This document shows, piece by piece, positions 46,021-54,604 of a stretch of 64,000 nt of DNA. The position numbers and the translations under genes were made by a program. The notes under the pieces were generated by a model that was not told the origin of the DNA, searched no databases, and saw only the letters and a program-made list of their open reading frames with translations. The stretch spans positions 3,995,001 through 4,059,000 of the forward strand of contig NC_011666.1 in NCBI RefSeq assembly GCF_000021745.1, given 5' to 3'. This stretch comes from Methylocella silvestris BL2 (lineage in GTDB: Bacteria; Pseudomonadota; Alphaproteobacteria; Rhizobiales; Beijerinckiaceae). The first letter of the stretch is position 1; every line of letters begins with the position of its first letter.

Positions 46021-46916
46021 TCTACGACATTCACCATGTGACGACCTATGAATATGGCACGCCGGTGCGCTATGCGCATTGCTCGCTGCGGCTATCGCCG
46101 ATCGATCTGCCGGGTCAGAAAGTCCTCTCGAACCGGCTGACGATCGATCCGACGCCCTCGCAGATGATCGAGCGGCTCTGTTTCTTCGGCAATCGCGTCT
46201 CGTCGATGACGATTTCGACCGAGCACAGCGAACTCGTCGTCGAGGTCGACACCAGCGTCGACGTCGATCGTCCGCCGCCGCCCGAACCGTCGTCGACGCC
46301 GCCGTTCGAGGACGTCCGCGAAGAAGCCTATGACAGCGAGTCGCTCGACAAGGACTCGCCGGTGCATTTCCTGCAGCCGAGCCGCTATGTGCCGCGCTTC
46401 GCCCCCGCGGTGGACTATGCGCGGGAGAGCTTTACGCCCGGACGGCCGGTGCTGGAAGGCGCGGCGGAGCTGATGCGGCGCATTCGCGGCGACTTCAAAT
46501 ATGACCCGAAGGCGACCGTCGTCTCGACGCCGATTTCCGAGGCGTTCGAAAAGCGCCGCGGCGTCTGTCAGGATTTCGCCCATATCATGATCGCGGCGCT
46601 GCGCGGCCTCGGCCTGCCGGCGGCCTATATCAGCGGCTATATCCGCACCATTCCGCCGCCGGGCAAAAAGCGGCTCGAAGGTGCCGACGCCATGCACGCC
46701 TGGGTTTCGGTCTGGTGCGGCGCGAAGGCCGGCTGGGTCGATCTCGATCCGACCAATTCGATGATGATCGGCAACGACCACATCACCCTCGCCAAGGGGC
46801 GCGACTACGCCGACATCTCGCCCGTCGCCGGCATCATCCTCGGCGCCAAGGAGCAGGACGTCGACGTGCAGGTCGACGTCATTCCGCGCGAGGAAGTCGA
46901 GGTCGAGGTCGAATAG
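46017..46916 (+). CDS. Transglutaminase-like protein
   Basis: A 299-residue protein with a transglutaminase N-terminal domain (IYDIHHVTTYEYGTPVRYAH) and catalytic triad Cys (RGVCQDFAH), His (HAWVSVWC), Asp (WVDLDPTN). Starts with TTG at 46017, overlapping the previous stop (TTGA). It is the usual partner of the ATP-grasp/alpha-E proteins. An acidic tail (EEVEVEVE) is notable. Confidence 0.9.
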   Translation: MIYDIHHVTTYEYGTPVRYAHCSLRLSPIDLPGQKVLSNRLTIDPTPSQMIERLCFFGNRVSSMTISTEHSELVVEVDTSVDVDRPPPPEPSSTPPFEDVREEAYDSESLDKDSPVHFLQPSRYVPRFAPAVDYARESFTPGRPVLEGAAELMRRIRGDFKYDPKATVVSTPISEAFEKRRGVCQDFAHIMIAALRGLGLPAAYISGYIRTIPPPGKKRLEGADAMHAWVSVWCGAKAGWVDLDPTNSMMIGNDHITLAKGRDYADISPVAGIILGAKEQDVDVQVDVIPREEVEVEVE

Positions 46917-46943
46917 GCGCCATCCGCCTCGCCGAGCCGCCGT

Positions 46944-47237
46944 TCAGGCGAGCGAGGCGATGATCTCGCGATAGGCCGTCTCGGGGAACGCCTTCAGCGT
47001 TTGCGTTCGGACATTGCCGAGCATGCCGAGCTGCATGGCGAAGCGCGCCGCCACGGCGTCGTCTGGCGCCTCGTAGACGCCGATGAGGTCGTACGCCCCC
47101 ATCGTCAGGAAGATATGTTTGAATTCGCCGCCCATGTCCTTCAGCGCGCGTTTGGCGGCGTCGAGACGCCGGGGCGAATCCTTGACCTGAGCAGCGCCCT
47201 GATCGGTCCAGTTAATCAACAGAACATAGGTAGTCAT
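46944..47237 (-). CDS. GYD-domain protein
   Basis: A 97-residue protein of the GYD family (YVLLINWTDQGAAQVKDSP ... MGAYDLIGVYEAPDD). The fold is a ferredoxin-like ABM barrel; function unknown. It sits between transglutaminase and GST genes on the opposite strand. Confidence 0.85.
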   Translation of the reverse strand: MTTYVLLINWTDQGAAQVKDSPRRLDAAKRALKDMGGEFKHIFLTMGAYDLIGVYEAPDDAVAARFAMQLGMLGNVRTQTLKAFPETAYREIIASLA

Positions 47238-47470
47238 TGCAGACCTCCCGGCTGTACGTCCGGCGTCTTTCGCGCGCCGGCTCTACATTTTGGGCTTGGA
47301 CCGCCGACTTCACTGCGCGGGCCGCGCCCGACGACGAAGACGCCTCCTCCACAAATTCGTTCTTAACGAATTCTTCACCCTAAGTTGGGAAGCCTGTCCC
47401 GGCGAATTTATTCCGCCGCAAAGATCCGATCTGCTGAGGACAGCCGTCCCACCCCGATCCCGAAAGCTGA

Positions 47471-48163
47471 ATGATAACCCTTTATCATCATCCCCTCTGC
47501 GCCCATTCGCGTTTCGTCAGGCTGCTGCTGGGGGAATATGGGATCGAGCCGCGCCTGATCGAAGAGGATTCCTTCGAGCGCCGCCGCGATTTTCTGATCC
47601 TCGACCCCGCCGGCCAGACGCCGGTGCTGATCGAGCATCCGTCCGTCGTCGTGCCGGGGGCGGCGACAATCGCCGAATATTTCGACGAGACGCGCGGCGT
47701 GTCGCTCGGTAAGCACAGGCTGCTGCCGGAGGATCCGCTGTCGCGCGTCGAAGTGCGGCGTCTCTCCGACTGGTTCGGCCAAAAATTCTTCCGCGAGGTC
47801 ACCGATTGGCTCGTGACCGAAAAAGTCTATAAGCGCTTTCGGCCGCGCGAGCGCGGCGGCGGCGCGCCGGACATGGATCTCGTGCGCGCCGCGCGCGCCA
47901 ACATCCGCACCCATTTGCGTTATATTGAATATCTGGCGGGCGGACGGAAATGGCTCGCCGGGGAGCGGCTGTCGCATGCCGACCTCGCCGCCGCCGCCCA
48001 ATTGTCCTGCGTCGATTTTCTGGGCGACGTCCCATGGGAAGACTATGAAACGGCGAAGCTTTGGTACTCGAAAGTGAAATCACGTCCGGCGTTCCGCTCG
48101 CTGCTCGCCGATCGCCTGCCGGGGATGAGCCCGGCGCCGGTCTACGCGGATCTCGACTTCTGA
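47471..48163 (+). CDS. Glutathione S-transferase family protein
   Basis: A 230-residue GST: N-terminal thioredoxin fold (ITLYHHPLCAHSRFVRLLLGEYG ... GQTPVLIEH) and an all-helical C-terminal domain (GERLSHADLAAAAQL). The substrate is unknown. Its stop overlaps the likely CTG start of queG. Confidence 0.88.
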   Translation: MITLYHHPLCAHSRFVRLLLGEYGIEPRLIEEDSFERRRDFLILDPAGQTPVLIEHPSVVVPGAATIAEYFDETRGVSLGKHRLLPEDPLSRVEVRRLSDWFGQKFFREVTDWLVTEKVYKRFRPRERGGGAPDMDLVRAARANIRTHLRYIEYLAGGRKWLAGERLSHADLAAAAQLSCVDFLGDVPWEDYETAKLWYSKVKSRPAFRSLLADRLPGMSPAPVYADLDF

Positions 48164-49320
48164 GCCAGCGCCTTGCGGCGCGCCTCGAAGCGAAAGCGAA
48201 GGAACTCGGTTTTGACGTCTTGAAAATCACGCGGCCATCCGTCGGCGGCGCGGGGGCGCGCCTCGCCGAATGGGTCGAGGCGGGTTTTGCCGGCGAAATG
48301 GACTGGATGGCGGAGACGGCCGAGCGCCGCGCCGAGCCTGCGCGGATCTTCCCGCAGGCGCGTTCGGCGATCATGCTCGGCGTCAATTACGGCCCGGCGG
48401 AGGATCCGCTCGCGGGCCTTGCGCAAAAGAGCGCCGGCAATCTCTCCGTCTACGCCCGCAACCGCGACTATCACGATCTCATCAAGGGGCGCCTCAAGCA
48501 GCTTGCAGGTTTTCTCTCGGCCGCGGCGCGCGGCGCCGGGCTCGATGCGCCGCAGATCAAGGTTTTCGTCGACACCGCGCCGGTCATGGAAAAGCCCCTG
48601 GCGCAGGCGGCAGGGCTCGGCTGGCAGGGCAAGCACACCAATCTCGTCTCGCGCGAGTTCGGCTCCTGGCTGTTTCTCGGCTCGATTTTTACCAGCCTCG
48701 ATCTTCCGGCAAATGAGCCTGAGCGCGATCATTGCGGCAATTGCAGCGCCTGTCTCGACATTTGCCCGACGCAGGCGTTCGTCGGCCCCTATGTGCTCGA
48801 TGCGCGGCGCTGCGTCTCCTATCTGACGATCGAGCACAAGGGCCACATCGCGCGAGAATTTCGGGACAAGATCGGCAACCGGATCTATGGCTGCGACGAT
48901 TGCCTCGCGGTCTGCCCGTGGAATAAATTCGCGCAGGACGCGCGCGAGATCGCGCTCCAGTCGCGCGACGATTTGCGCGCGCCGCCGCTCGCCAAGCTGC
49001 TGCGGCTCAATGAGGCCGCCTTCAGAACTCTGTTTTCGGGCAGCCCGGTCAAGCGCATCGGCTTTGCGCGGTTCATGCGCAACGTGCTGATCGCGGCGGG
49101 CAATTCGGGCGCCGCTGAACTGTCGGAGGAGGTCGTGCGTCATCTTCCGTCGCCCTCGCCGCTGGTTCGGGCGATGGCGGTCTGGGCGCTGTCGCGACTC
49201 GCGCCGGACTCGCTCGCGGATCATGGCGCTCTGGCGACGCGCGAAACGGATGTTGACGTGCGCCGGGAATGGGCGGCGGCGCAAAGCGCTGCGGATATTA
49301 AAAAGGGTCGGCTGTCATGA
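48160..49320 (+). CDS. queG: Epoxyqueuosine reductase QueG
   Basis: A 386-residue cobalamin- and Fe-S-dependent enzyme that reduces epoxyqueuosine to queuosine in tRNA. The two 4Fe-4S motifs are CGNCSACLDICPTQA and CDDCLAVCPWNKF, with cobalamin-binding residues in the N-terminal part. No ATG, GTG or TTG lies near the expected start: I propose CTG 48160, overlapping the GST stop (CTGA), with TTG 48061 as alternative. It is followed with overlap by the SDR gene. Confidence 0.9.
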   Translation: MSQRLAARLEAKAKELGFDVLKITRPSVGGAGARLAEWVEAGFAGEMDWMAETAERRAEPARIFPQARSAIMLGVNYGPAEDPLAGLAQKSAGNLSVYARNRDYHDLIKGRLKQLAGFLSAAARGAGLDAPQIKVFVDTAPVMEKPLAQAAGLGWQGKHTNLVSREFGSWLFLGSIFTSLDLPANEPERDHCGNCSACLDICPTQAFVGPYVLDARRCVSYLTIEHKGHIAREFRDKIGNRIYGCDDCLAVCPWNKFAQDAREIALQSRDDLRAPPLAKLLRLNEAAFRTLFSGSPVKRIGFARFMRNVLIAAGNSGAAELSEEVVRHLPSPSPLVRAMAVWALSRLAPDSLADHGALATRETDVDVRREWAAAQSAADIKKGRLS

Positions 49321-50192
49321 AGCTTTTTGCGTTTGGTCTTGGCTATTGCGCGCAGGATTTCATCGCGCGCTTCGGCGATCTGTTCGATCGGATTTCGGGC
49401 ACCGTGCGCAGCGCCGACAAGGCGAAGGAGCTGGCGAGCGAGACCGTCGAGGTCTTCGTCTTCGGTCCCGACCGCGAGGACCCCGGCATCACGGAGAAAA
49501 TGCTCGCCGCCGATGTGCTGCTGATCTCGATCCCGCCCGGAGTCTCGGTCGATCCGGTGCTGGCGCGCTACGGCCAAAAAATCGCCAGCCTGCGCACGCC
49601 GCAGATCATCGTCTATCTATCGACGATCGGCGTCTATGGCGACCGGCAGGGCGAATGGGTTGATGAGAGCGGCGTTCCGACGCCGACCTCGCAGCGCTCG
49701 AAGACGCGGCTCAACGCCGAAAAATCCTGGGCCGCGATCGGCCGCAGCCGCGACAAGACGGTGCATATTCTGCGCCTCGCCGGCATTTATGGCCCCGGCC
49801 GCAACGCGCTCTTGAACCTCAAGGAGGGCAGGGCGCATCGGCTGATCAAGCCGGATCAGGTGTTCAATCGCGTCCATGTCGAGGATATCAGCCGCGCGAT
49901 CGCCGCCGCCATCGCCCATGAGGGGCCGGGGGGCGTCTGGAACGTCTCGGACGATGCGCCCTCGCCGCCGCAGGACGTCGTCGCCTATGCCGCAAGCCTG
50001 ATGGGGATCGAGCCGCCGCCGGAGCAGGCAATCGAGGAGGCGCAGGATATTTCGCCCATGACGCGCAGTTTTTACGCCGAGAACAAGCGCGCCTCGAACC
50101 GCAAGCTCAAGGAGGAGCTCCACGTCGACCTCGCCTTCCCGACCTATCGCGTCGGGCTCGAGGCGCTATGGGAGGCCGGCGAAGGGCGCTGA
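49317..50192 (+). CDS. SDR-family NAD-dependent epimerase-like protein
   Basis: A 291-residue Rossmann-fold protein of the extended/atypical SDR type (YeeZ-like): FAFGLGYCAQDFIARF at the N-terminus, VYLSTIGVYGDRQG and LRLAGIYGPGRNALL. The substrate is unknown. It starts inside the queG stop (ATGA) and overlaps the tail of the LysR gene by about 49 bp. Confidence 0.85.
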   Translation: MKLFAFGLGYCAQDFIARFGDLFDRISGTVRSADKAKELASETVEVFVFGPDREDPGITEKMLAADVLLISIPPGVSVDPVLARYGQKIASLRTPQIIVYLSTIGVYGDRQGEWVDESGVPTPTSQRSKTRLNAEKSWAAIGRSRDKTVHILRLAGIYGPGRNALLNLKEGRAHRLIKPDQVFNRVHVEDISRAIAAAIAHEGPGGVWNVSDDAPSPPQDVVAYAASLMGIEPPPEQAIEEAQDISPMTRSFYAENKRASNRKLKEELHVDLAFPTYRVGLEALWEAGEGR

Positions 50193-51091
50193 GATCGCAA
50201 CTCCGCGTCCGCCTTGATGAAGTCGACAAAGGCCCGCAACGGCGCCGGCATGTGGGTCCGGCTCGCATAATAGAGGAAGGGGCCGGAAAAGCTCTGGCCC
50301 CAGGGCTCGAGGATGGCGACAAGCTCGCCGGTCTCGATCCGCGGCCGCAGAAACTCCTCAAAGCCATAGATCACCCCTAGCCCTGCGACCGCCGCCGCGA
50401 CTTCGAGCTCGGCCGTATTGGCGAGGAGTGGGCCTTCGGGGCTGAGCTTCACCGTTTCGCCGTCGCGTTCGAACTCCCAGGGCGGCGTGACGCCGCTCTC
50501 GAAACGATGGCGGATGCAGCGATGGTCGACGAGCTCCTTCGGATGCGCCGGCCGGCCGTGCGCGGCGAGATAGGCGGGCGCGGCCGCCGCGACGAAACGC
50601 TGGACGCGCGGACCAATCGGCACGGCGATCATGTCGCGCGCCAAGCGCTCCTCATAGCGCACGCCGGCGTCAAAGCCCGCAGCAAGCACGTCGATGAAAC
50701 TGTCGCTGGCCACGACTTCGAGCGTGACGCCCGGATGGGCTGCGAGGAATCGGCAGGCGATCGCCGGCAGGATTTTAGCCGCGACGATTCCCGGCGCGTT
50801 GAGCCGCAGCACGCCCCTCGGGCTGTCGCGGAAGCTGTTGACGGCGTCGAGCGCGCCCGCGATATCGCCGAGCGCCGGAGCCAGCCGCTCCATCAGCCGC
50901 ATTCCCGCTTCCGTCGGAGTCACGCTACGCGTCGTTCGGTTGAGCAGGCGCACGCCGAGCCGCGCTTCGAGGCGGCGCAGCGACTCCGATAGCGAAGAGG
51001 CGGAGCCGCCGCGCAGCGCCGCCGCGCCGCGAAAGCTTCGCGCCTGAGCGACGGCGACGAAGGCGTCGAGCTCGGACAGATTGGGAGGCAT
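50144..51091 (-). CDS. LysR-family transcriptional regulator
   Basis: A 315-residue LTTR: N-terminal winged HTH ([42 protein letters not shown]) and a type 2 periplasmic-binding-like effector domain. It is divergent from the aldo/keto reductase, its likely target, with about 100 bp between them. ATG 51091. Confidence 0.93.
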   Translation of the reverse strand: MPPNLSELDAFVAVAQARSFRGAAALRGGSASSLSESLRRLEARLGVRLLNRTTRSVTPTEAGMRLMERLAPALGDIAGALDAVNSFRDSPRGVLRLNAPGIVAAKILPAIACRFLAAHPGVTLEVVASDSFIDVLAAGFDAGVRYEERLARDMIAVPIGPRVQRFVAAAAPAYLAAHGRPAHPKELVDHRCIRHRFESGVTPPWEFERDGETVKLSPEGPLLANTAELEVAAAVAGLGVIYGFEEFLRPRIETGELVAILEPWGQSFSGPFLYYASRTHMPAPLRAFVDFIKADAELRSQRPSPASHSASSPTR

Positions 51092-51192
51092 TGTTCGTTT
51101 CTCCGTACGCTGCGTTCAGCATTGAACGGATTATCGCACAGGCCGCCACGCCCCATAATCTTTCTTCGAGTAAAAGACATGGGAGCTTGCCA

Positions 51193-52188
51193 ATGAAAAC
51201 GCGTCAACTTGGGGCCAAAGGGCCGCCCGTCTCGGCCATTGGCCTTGGCTGCATGGGAATGTCGGATTTCTATGGACCGTCCGATCGCGAGGAAAGCATC
51301 GCGACGATCCACGCCGCGCTCGACGCGGGCGTGACGCTGCTCGATACCGGCGATTTCTATGGCATGGGCCATAATGAGATGCTGATCGCCGAGGCGCTGC
51401 AGGGGGTGAGCCGCGAGGCCTTTCAGGTCAGCGTCAAATTCGGGGCGCAACGCGATCCTTCCGGCGCCTGGATCGGGTTCGACGCGCGCCCCCAGGCGGT
51501 GAAGACTTCGCTGACCTATTCGCTGCGCCGGTTGCGGCTCGATTACGTTGACGTCTATCGCCCGGCTCGCCTCGATCCGCATGTGCCGATCGAGGACACG
51601 GTCGGCGCCATCGCCGATATGGTCAAGGCCGGCTATGTCAGGGAAATCGGCCTGTCCGAGGTCGGCAGCGAGACGCTGCGGCGCGCGGCGGCCGTGCATG
51701 CGATCGCCGATCTGCAAATCGAATATTCGCTGATCTCGCGCGGCATCGAGGGCGGCGTTCTCTCCACATGTCGCGAACTTGGGATTGCGCTCACCGCCTA
51801 TGGCGTACTGTCGCGCGGGCTGATCAGCGGGCATTGGCGCCCCGGGCCGCTCGAGCCAGGCGATTTTCGCTCGCGCAGCCCGCGTTTCCAGGAGGGCAAT
51901 GTCGACAAGAATCTCCAGCTCGTCGAGGCGCTGCGGAAACTGGCGGCAGAGAAGGGCGCAAGCGTCGCGCAGATTGCGATCGCCTGGGTTCTGGCGCAGG
52001 GCGAGGACATCATCCCGCTCATCGGCGCGCGGCGGCGCGACCGCCTCGCTGAGGCTCTTGGCGCCCTCAACGTCACGCTGACGCCGAAGGATATTTCTGC
52101 GATCGAGGCGATCGCGCCCAAAGGCGCCGCCGCGGGCGAGCGCTACGACGCCCCGCAAATGGCCTTTCTCGACAGCGAGCGGGGGTAG
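51193..52188 (+). CDS. Aldo/keto reductase lacking the catalytic histidine
   Basis: A 331-residue AKR. Active-site residues Asp51 and Tyr56 (DTGDFYG) and Lys82 (VSVKFG) are present, but the usual histidine (xQHRxDP) is replaced in YRPARLDP by Ala125. The same variant may occur in a known subgroup. Catalysis may be altered. It is divergent from a LysR gene. Confidence 0.87.
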   Translation: MKTRQLGAKGPPVSAIGLGCMGMSDFYGPSDREESIATIHAALDAGVTLLDTGDFYGMGHNEMLIAEALQGVSREAFQVSVKFGAQRDPSGAWIGFDARPQAVKTSLTYSLRRLRLDYVDVYRPARLDPHVPIEDTVGAIADMVKAGYVREIGLSEVGSETLRRAAAVHAIADLQIEYSLISRGIEGGVLSTCRELGIALTAYGVLSRGLISGHWRPGPLEPGDFRSRSPRFQEGNVDKNLQLVEALRKLAAEKGASVAQIAIAWVLAQGEDIIPLIGARRRDRLAEALGALNVTLTPKDISAIEAIAPKGAAAGERYDAPQMAFLDSERG

Positions 52189-52191
52189 GGT

Positions 52192-54321
52192 TCAGGCCGG
52201 TCCGCGCAGCGGCGCGGACAGGGTGACGCGCAGGCCCGGCTTGTTGTCCTCATAGGTGAGTTCGCCGCCCAGCTGCGACACGAGGGCCTCGAGCATCCGC
52301 GCCCCGAATCCCTTGCGCGCGGCCGGACCCTTGCCGGCGCCTTTGTCCGAGAGGACGAGGCGCAGGCGGCCATGCTCTTCGCCCAGTTTGAGCGCCACCG
52401 GGCCCGGCGCGCCGCCATAGGCGTATTTGTTGGCGTTGATCAAAAGCTCCGTCAAAATCAGGCCGAGAACGACGGCCTGATCGGTCGACGCCGAGACGGG
52501 CGCAAGGTCGAGCGTGATATGCTCGGCCCAGCCCGATCCGAGGGCGACAATCGCGTCGGCGACAAGCTCCTCGAAATAGCGGCTCAGTTCGACGATTTCG
52601 ATCTGGTCGCCGCGATAGAGCCGCCTGTGCAACAGGGCGACGGCGCCGATGCGCCGGTTCGCCTCGTCAATCGATCCCCGCAGATTGGCGTCCTGAGACT
52701 GCATGCCTTGCAGGGTCAGGAAGCTGGAGACGAGCTGCAGGCTGTTCTGAACGCGGTGGTTCACTTCCCCGATCAGATATTGCTTCTGCTCCAGCAGCAG
52801 ATCCTTGTCTTTCAGCGTATCGGTCAGGCGCCGATTGAGGTCGCGCACGCGCCAGTTCTGACGCGCTTCAAGCACGGCGCTGGCGAGCCGCCCCGCCGCC
52901 TCGATCTCGGCGAGGCTCCAGTCGCGCGCGCGGCCGAGCACTGTCTCGGACCACATCTCGAAGGAGGCGCGCGGCGTCAGCTCGCCGGCCGCGCCGGCCT
53001 GGGCGTCTTTGTGCGGATTGCCTGCCCATTTGACGATTTCGATCTTCTCGGCCCGAAACCACAGGATCAGCCAGGGCTCCTCGAAAGACAGCACCGCCGC
53101 GGCGACGCCGCTGGCCCGCGCCCGGTAGGCCGCGGCCTCGGGATAGAGCTGCGCCAGCCGGTCAGTGGAAAAGGACGTTTTTCCGCGCGAAGCGATCCAG
53201 CGCGCGAGAGCGGATATTTCCTGATTTTTCGGGCCTTCTCCGCTGGCGATCAGATCGGAGCCGCGCAGGATGGCGACGCCGTCGCTGCGCAACATCCGGG
53301 CGAGTTCGGCGAGATGGTTCGAGACGGCCTCATGGAGCGGCCCTTCCCGCGCGAGCACTTCGACGAGTCCGGCGGACAAATTGGTCAGCCGCATCTGCTC
53401 GCGATAGGTCTCCCTCTCTTCCCTGGCCTTGATCTGCTGCGCGAGCGCGACGGCGAGCGCCCGGCAGACGCTGCGCGCATCGTGAGGAAGGCCAAGCGGC
53501 TGCATATTGTGGCAGGCGATCAGCCCCCAAAGCCGGCCGCCCGTCACGATCGAAACCGAGGCGGAGGCGCAAACCCCCATATTGCGCAAATATTGCAAAT
53601 GGATCGGAGAGACGCTCCGCAGCGCGCAATCGCTCATGTCGAGCGCCGCCGCTGGCCCCGGGGGCCGCAGCGGCGCGGCTTGATAGTCGATCGTTGGGAT
53701 CGTCCTCACGAGATTGCGGACGTAAAGCGCTCGCGCCTGACGCGGAATATCGGAGGCGGGAAAGTGATGATGCAGAAAAGACCCCAGATCTTCGCGCCGC
53801 GATTCGGCGACAACGCGGCCTGACTCGTCATCAAGAAAGCGGTAGACCATCACCCGGTCGAAGCCGGTCAGCGCGCGGAATTTTTTAGCCGCGACGTCGC
53901 AAAGCTCCTGAATATTGTCCGTGTTTTGAAACTCTGTCGTCGCCGCCTCGAGCTCCGAGAGAACAAACGCGGCGGGCGACGGATCCGTTGACGCTGGCTC
54001 GAACTCGACAAAAAGCGCGTCCGCCGTGGCGTGAACGCTGACGTCAAGCCGCTCCGCTCCTGCTGTTTCGATCCGCCCCAGAAAGAGGCCGGCCGGCCCT
54101 TCGGGCGCGCCCGCCGCCCGCGCGGCGAGCGCGACGCCGATGAAGTCAGAGAGGGGGCGAAACAGCCAATCCCCAGCGCCGAGGCGGCCTTCGATGTCGC
54201 CAGCCGCCATATTTACGCTCAAACTCGCGCGATCGGCGACCAGAAGCAGCCCGTGCGGCTGGATGGCCCCTGGAATGTGAATCGGTTCGCGGTCGCAGGC
54301 CGTGATATTTATGAGATCCAT
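52192..54321 (-). CDS. Bacteriophytochrome histidine kinase
   Basis: A 709-residue red/far-red photoreceptor. The biliverdin-binding cysteine is at residue 9 (ITACDREPIHIPGAIQPHG). A PAS-GAF-PHY core carries the PASDIPRQARALY motif (near 190). The C-terminal HWE/HisKA_2 kinase has the phospho-histidine near residue 520 (EVNHRVQNSLQLVSS). No receiver follows. Light signalling output is unknown. It lies four bases after the AKR stop on the opposite strand. Confidence 0.9.
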   Translation of the reverse strand: MDLINITACDREPIHIPGAIQPHGLLLVADRASLSVNMAAGDIEGRLGAGDWLFRPLSDFIGVALAARAAGAPEGPAGLFLGRIETAGAERLDVSVHATADALFVEFEPASTDPSPAAFVLSELEAATTEFQNTDNIQELCDVAAKKFRALTGFDRVMVYRFLDDESGRVVAESRREDLGSFLHHHFPASDIPRQARALYVRNLVRTIPTIDYQAAPLRPPGPAAALDMSDCALRSVSPIHLQYLRNMGVCASASVSIVTGGRLWGLIACHNMQPLGLPHDARSVCRALAVALAQQIKAREERETYREQMRLTNLSAGLVEVLAREGPLHEAVSNHLAELARMLRSDGVAILRGSDLIASGEGPKNQEISALARWIASRGKTSFSTDRLAQLYPEAAAYRARASGVAAAVLSFEEPWLILWFRAEKIEIVKWAGNPHKDAQAGAAGELTPRASFEMWSETVLGRARDWSLAEIEAAGRLASAVLEARQNWRVRDLNRRLTDTLKDKDLLLEQKQYLIGEVNHRVQNSLQLVSSFLTLQGMQSQDANLRGSIDEANRRIGAVALLHRRLYRGDQIEIVELSRYFEELVADAIVALGSGWAEHITLDLAPVSASTDQAVVLGLILTELLINANKYAYGGAPGPVALKLGEEHGRLRLVLSDKGAGKGPAARKGFGARMLEALVSQLGGELTYEDNKPGLRVTLSAPLRGPA

Positions 54322-54604
54322 GGCGCCTCGTCAGACATCTGCGCACGTATGCGCTGCTTGCGGAAGCCGCGGCGACGTCGGGGTCGGGGAAACCTTGGAA
54401 AATTGGCTCAGCAAACGAATCAATCTGGCTGGATCGGACGCATTGGCCCGGCGGGAACGCTGCGCTTAACGGGGATCGTCGCGAGCGGTTCCGGCGGACC
54501 TTCGAGACGGCTTGCTTCGCGCGCGCTGCATTGGCCGCGCTCGACTCGATCGGCTATCATCGCCGCAAATTCTTGGACAATTATTTTGGACCTGGAGGCC
54601 ATCG

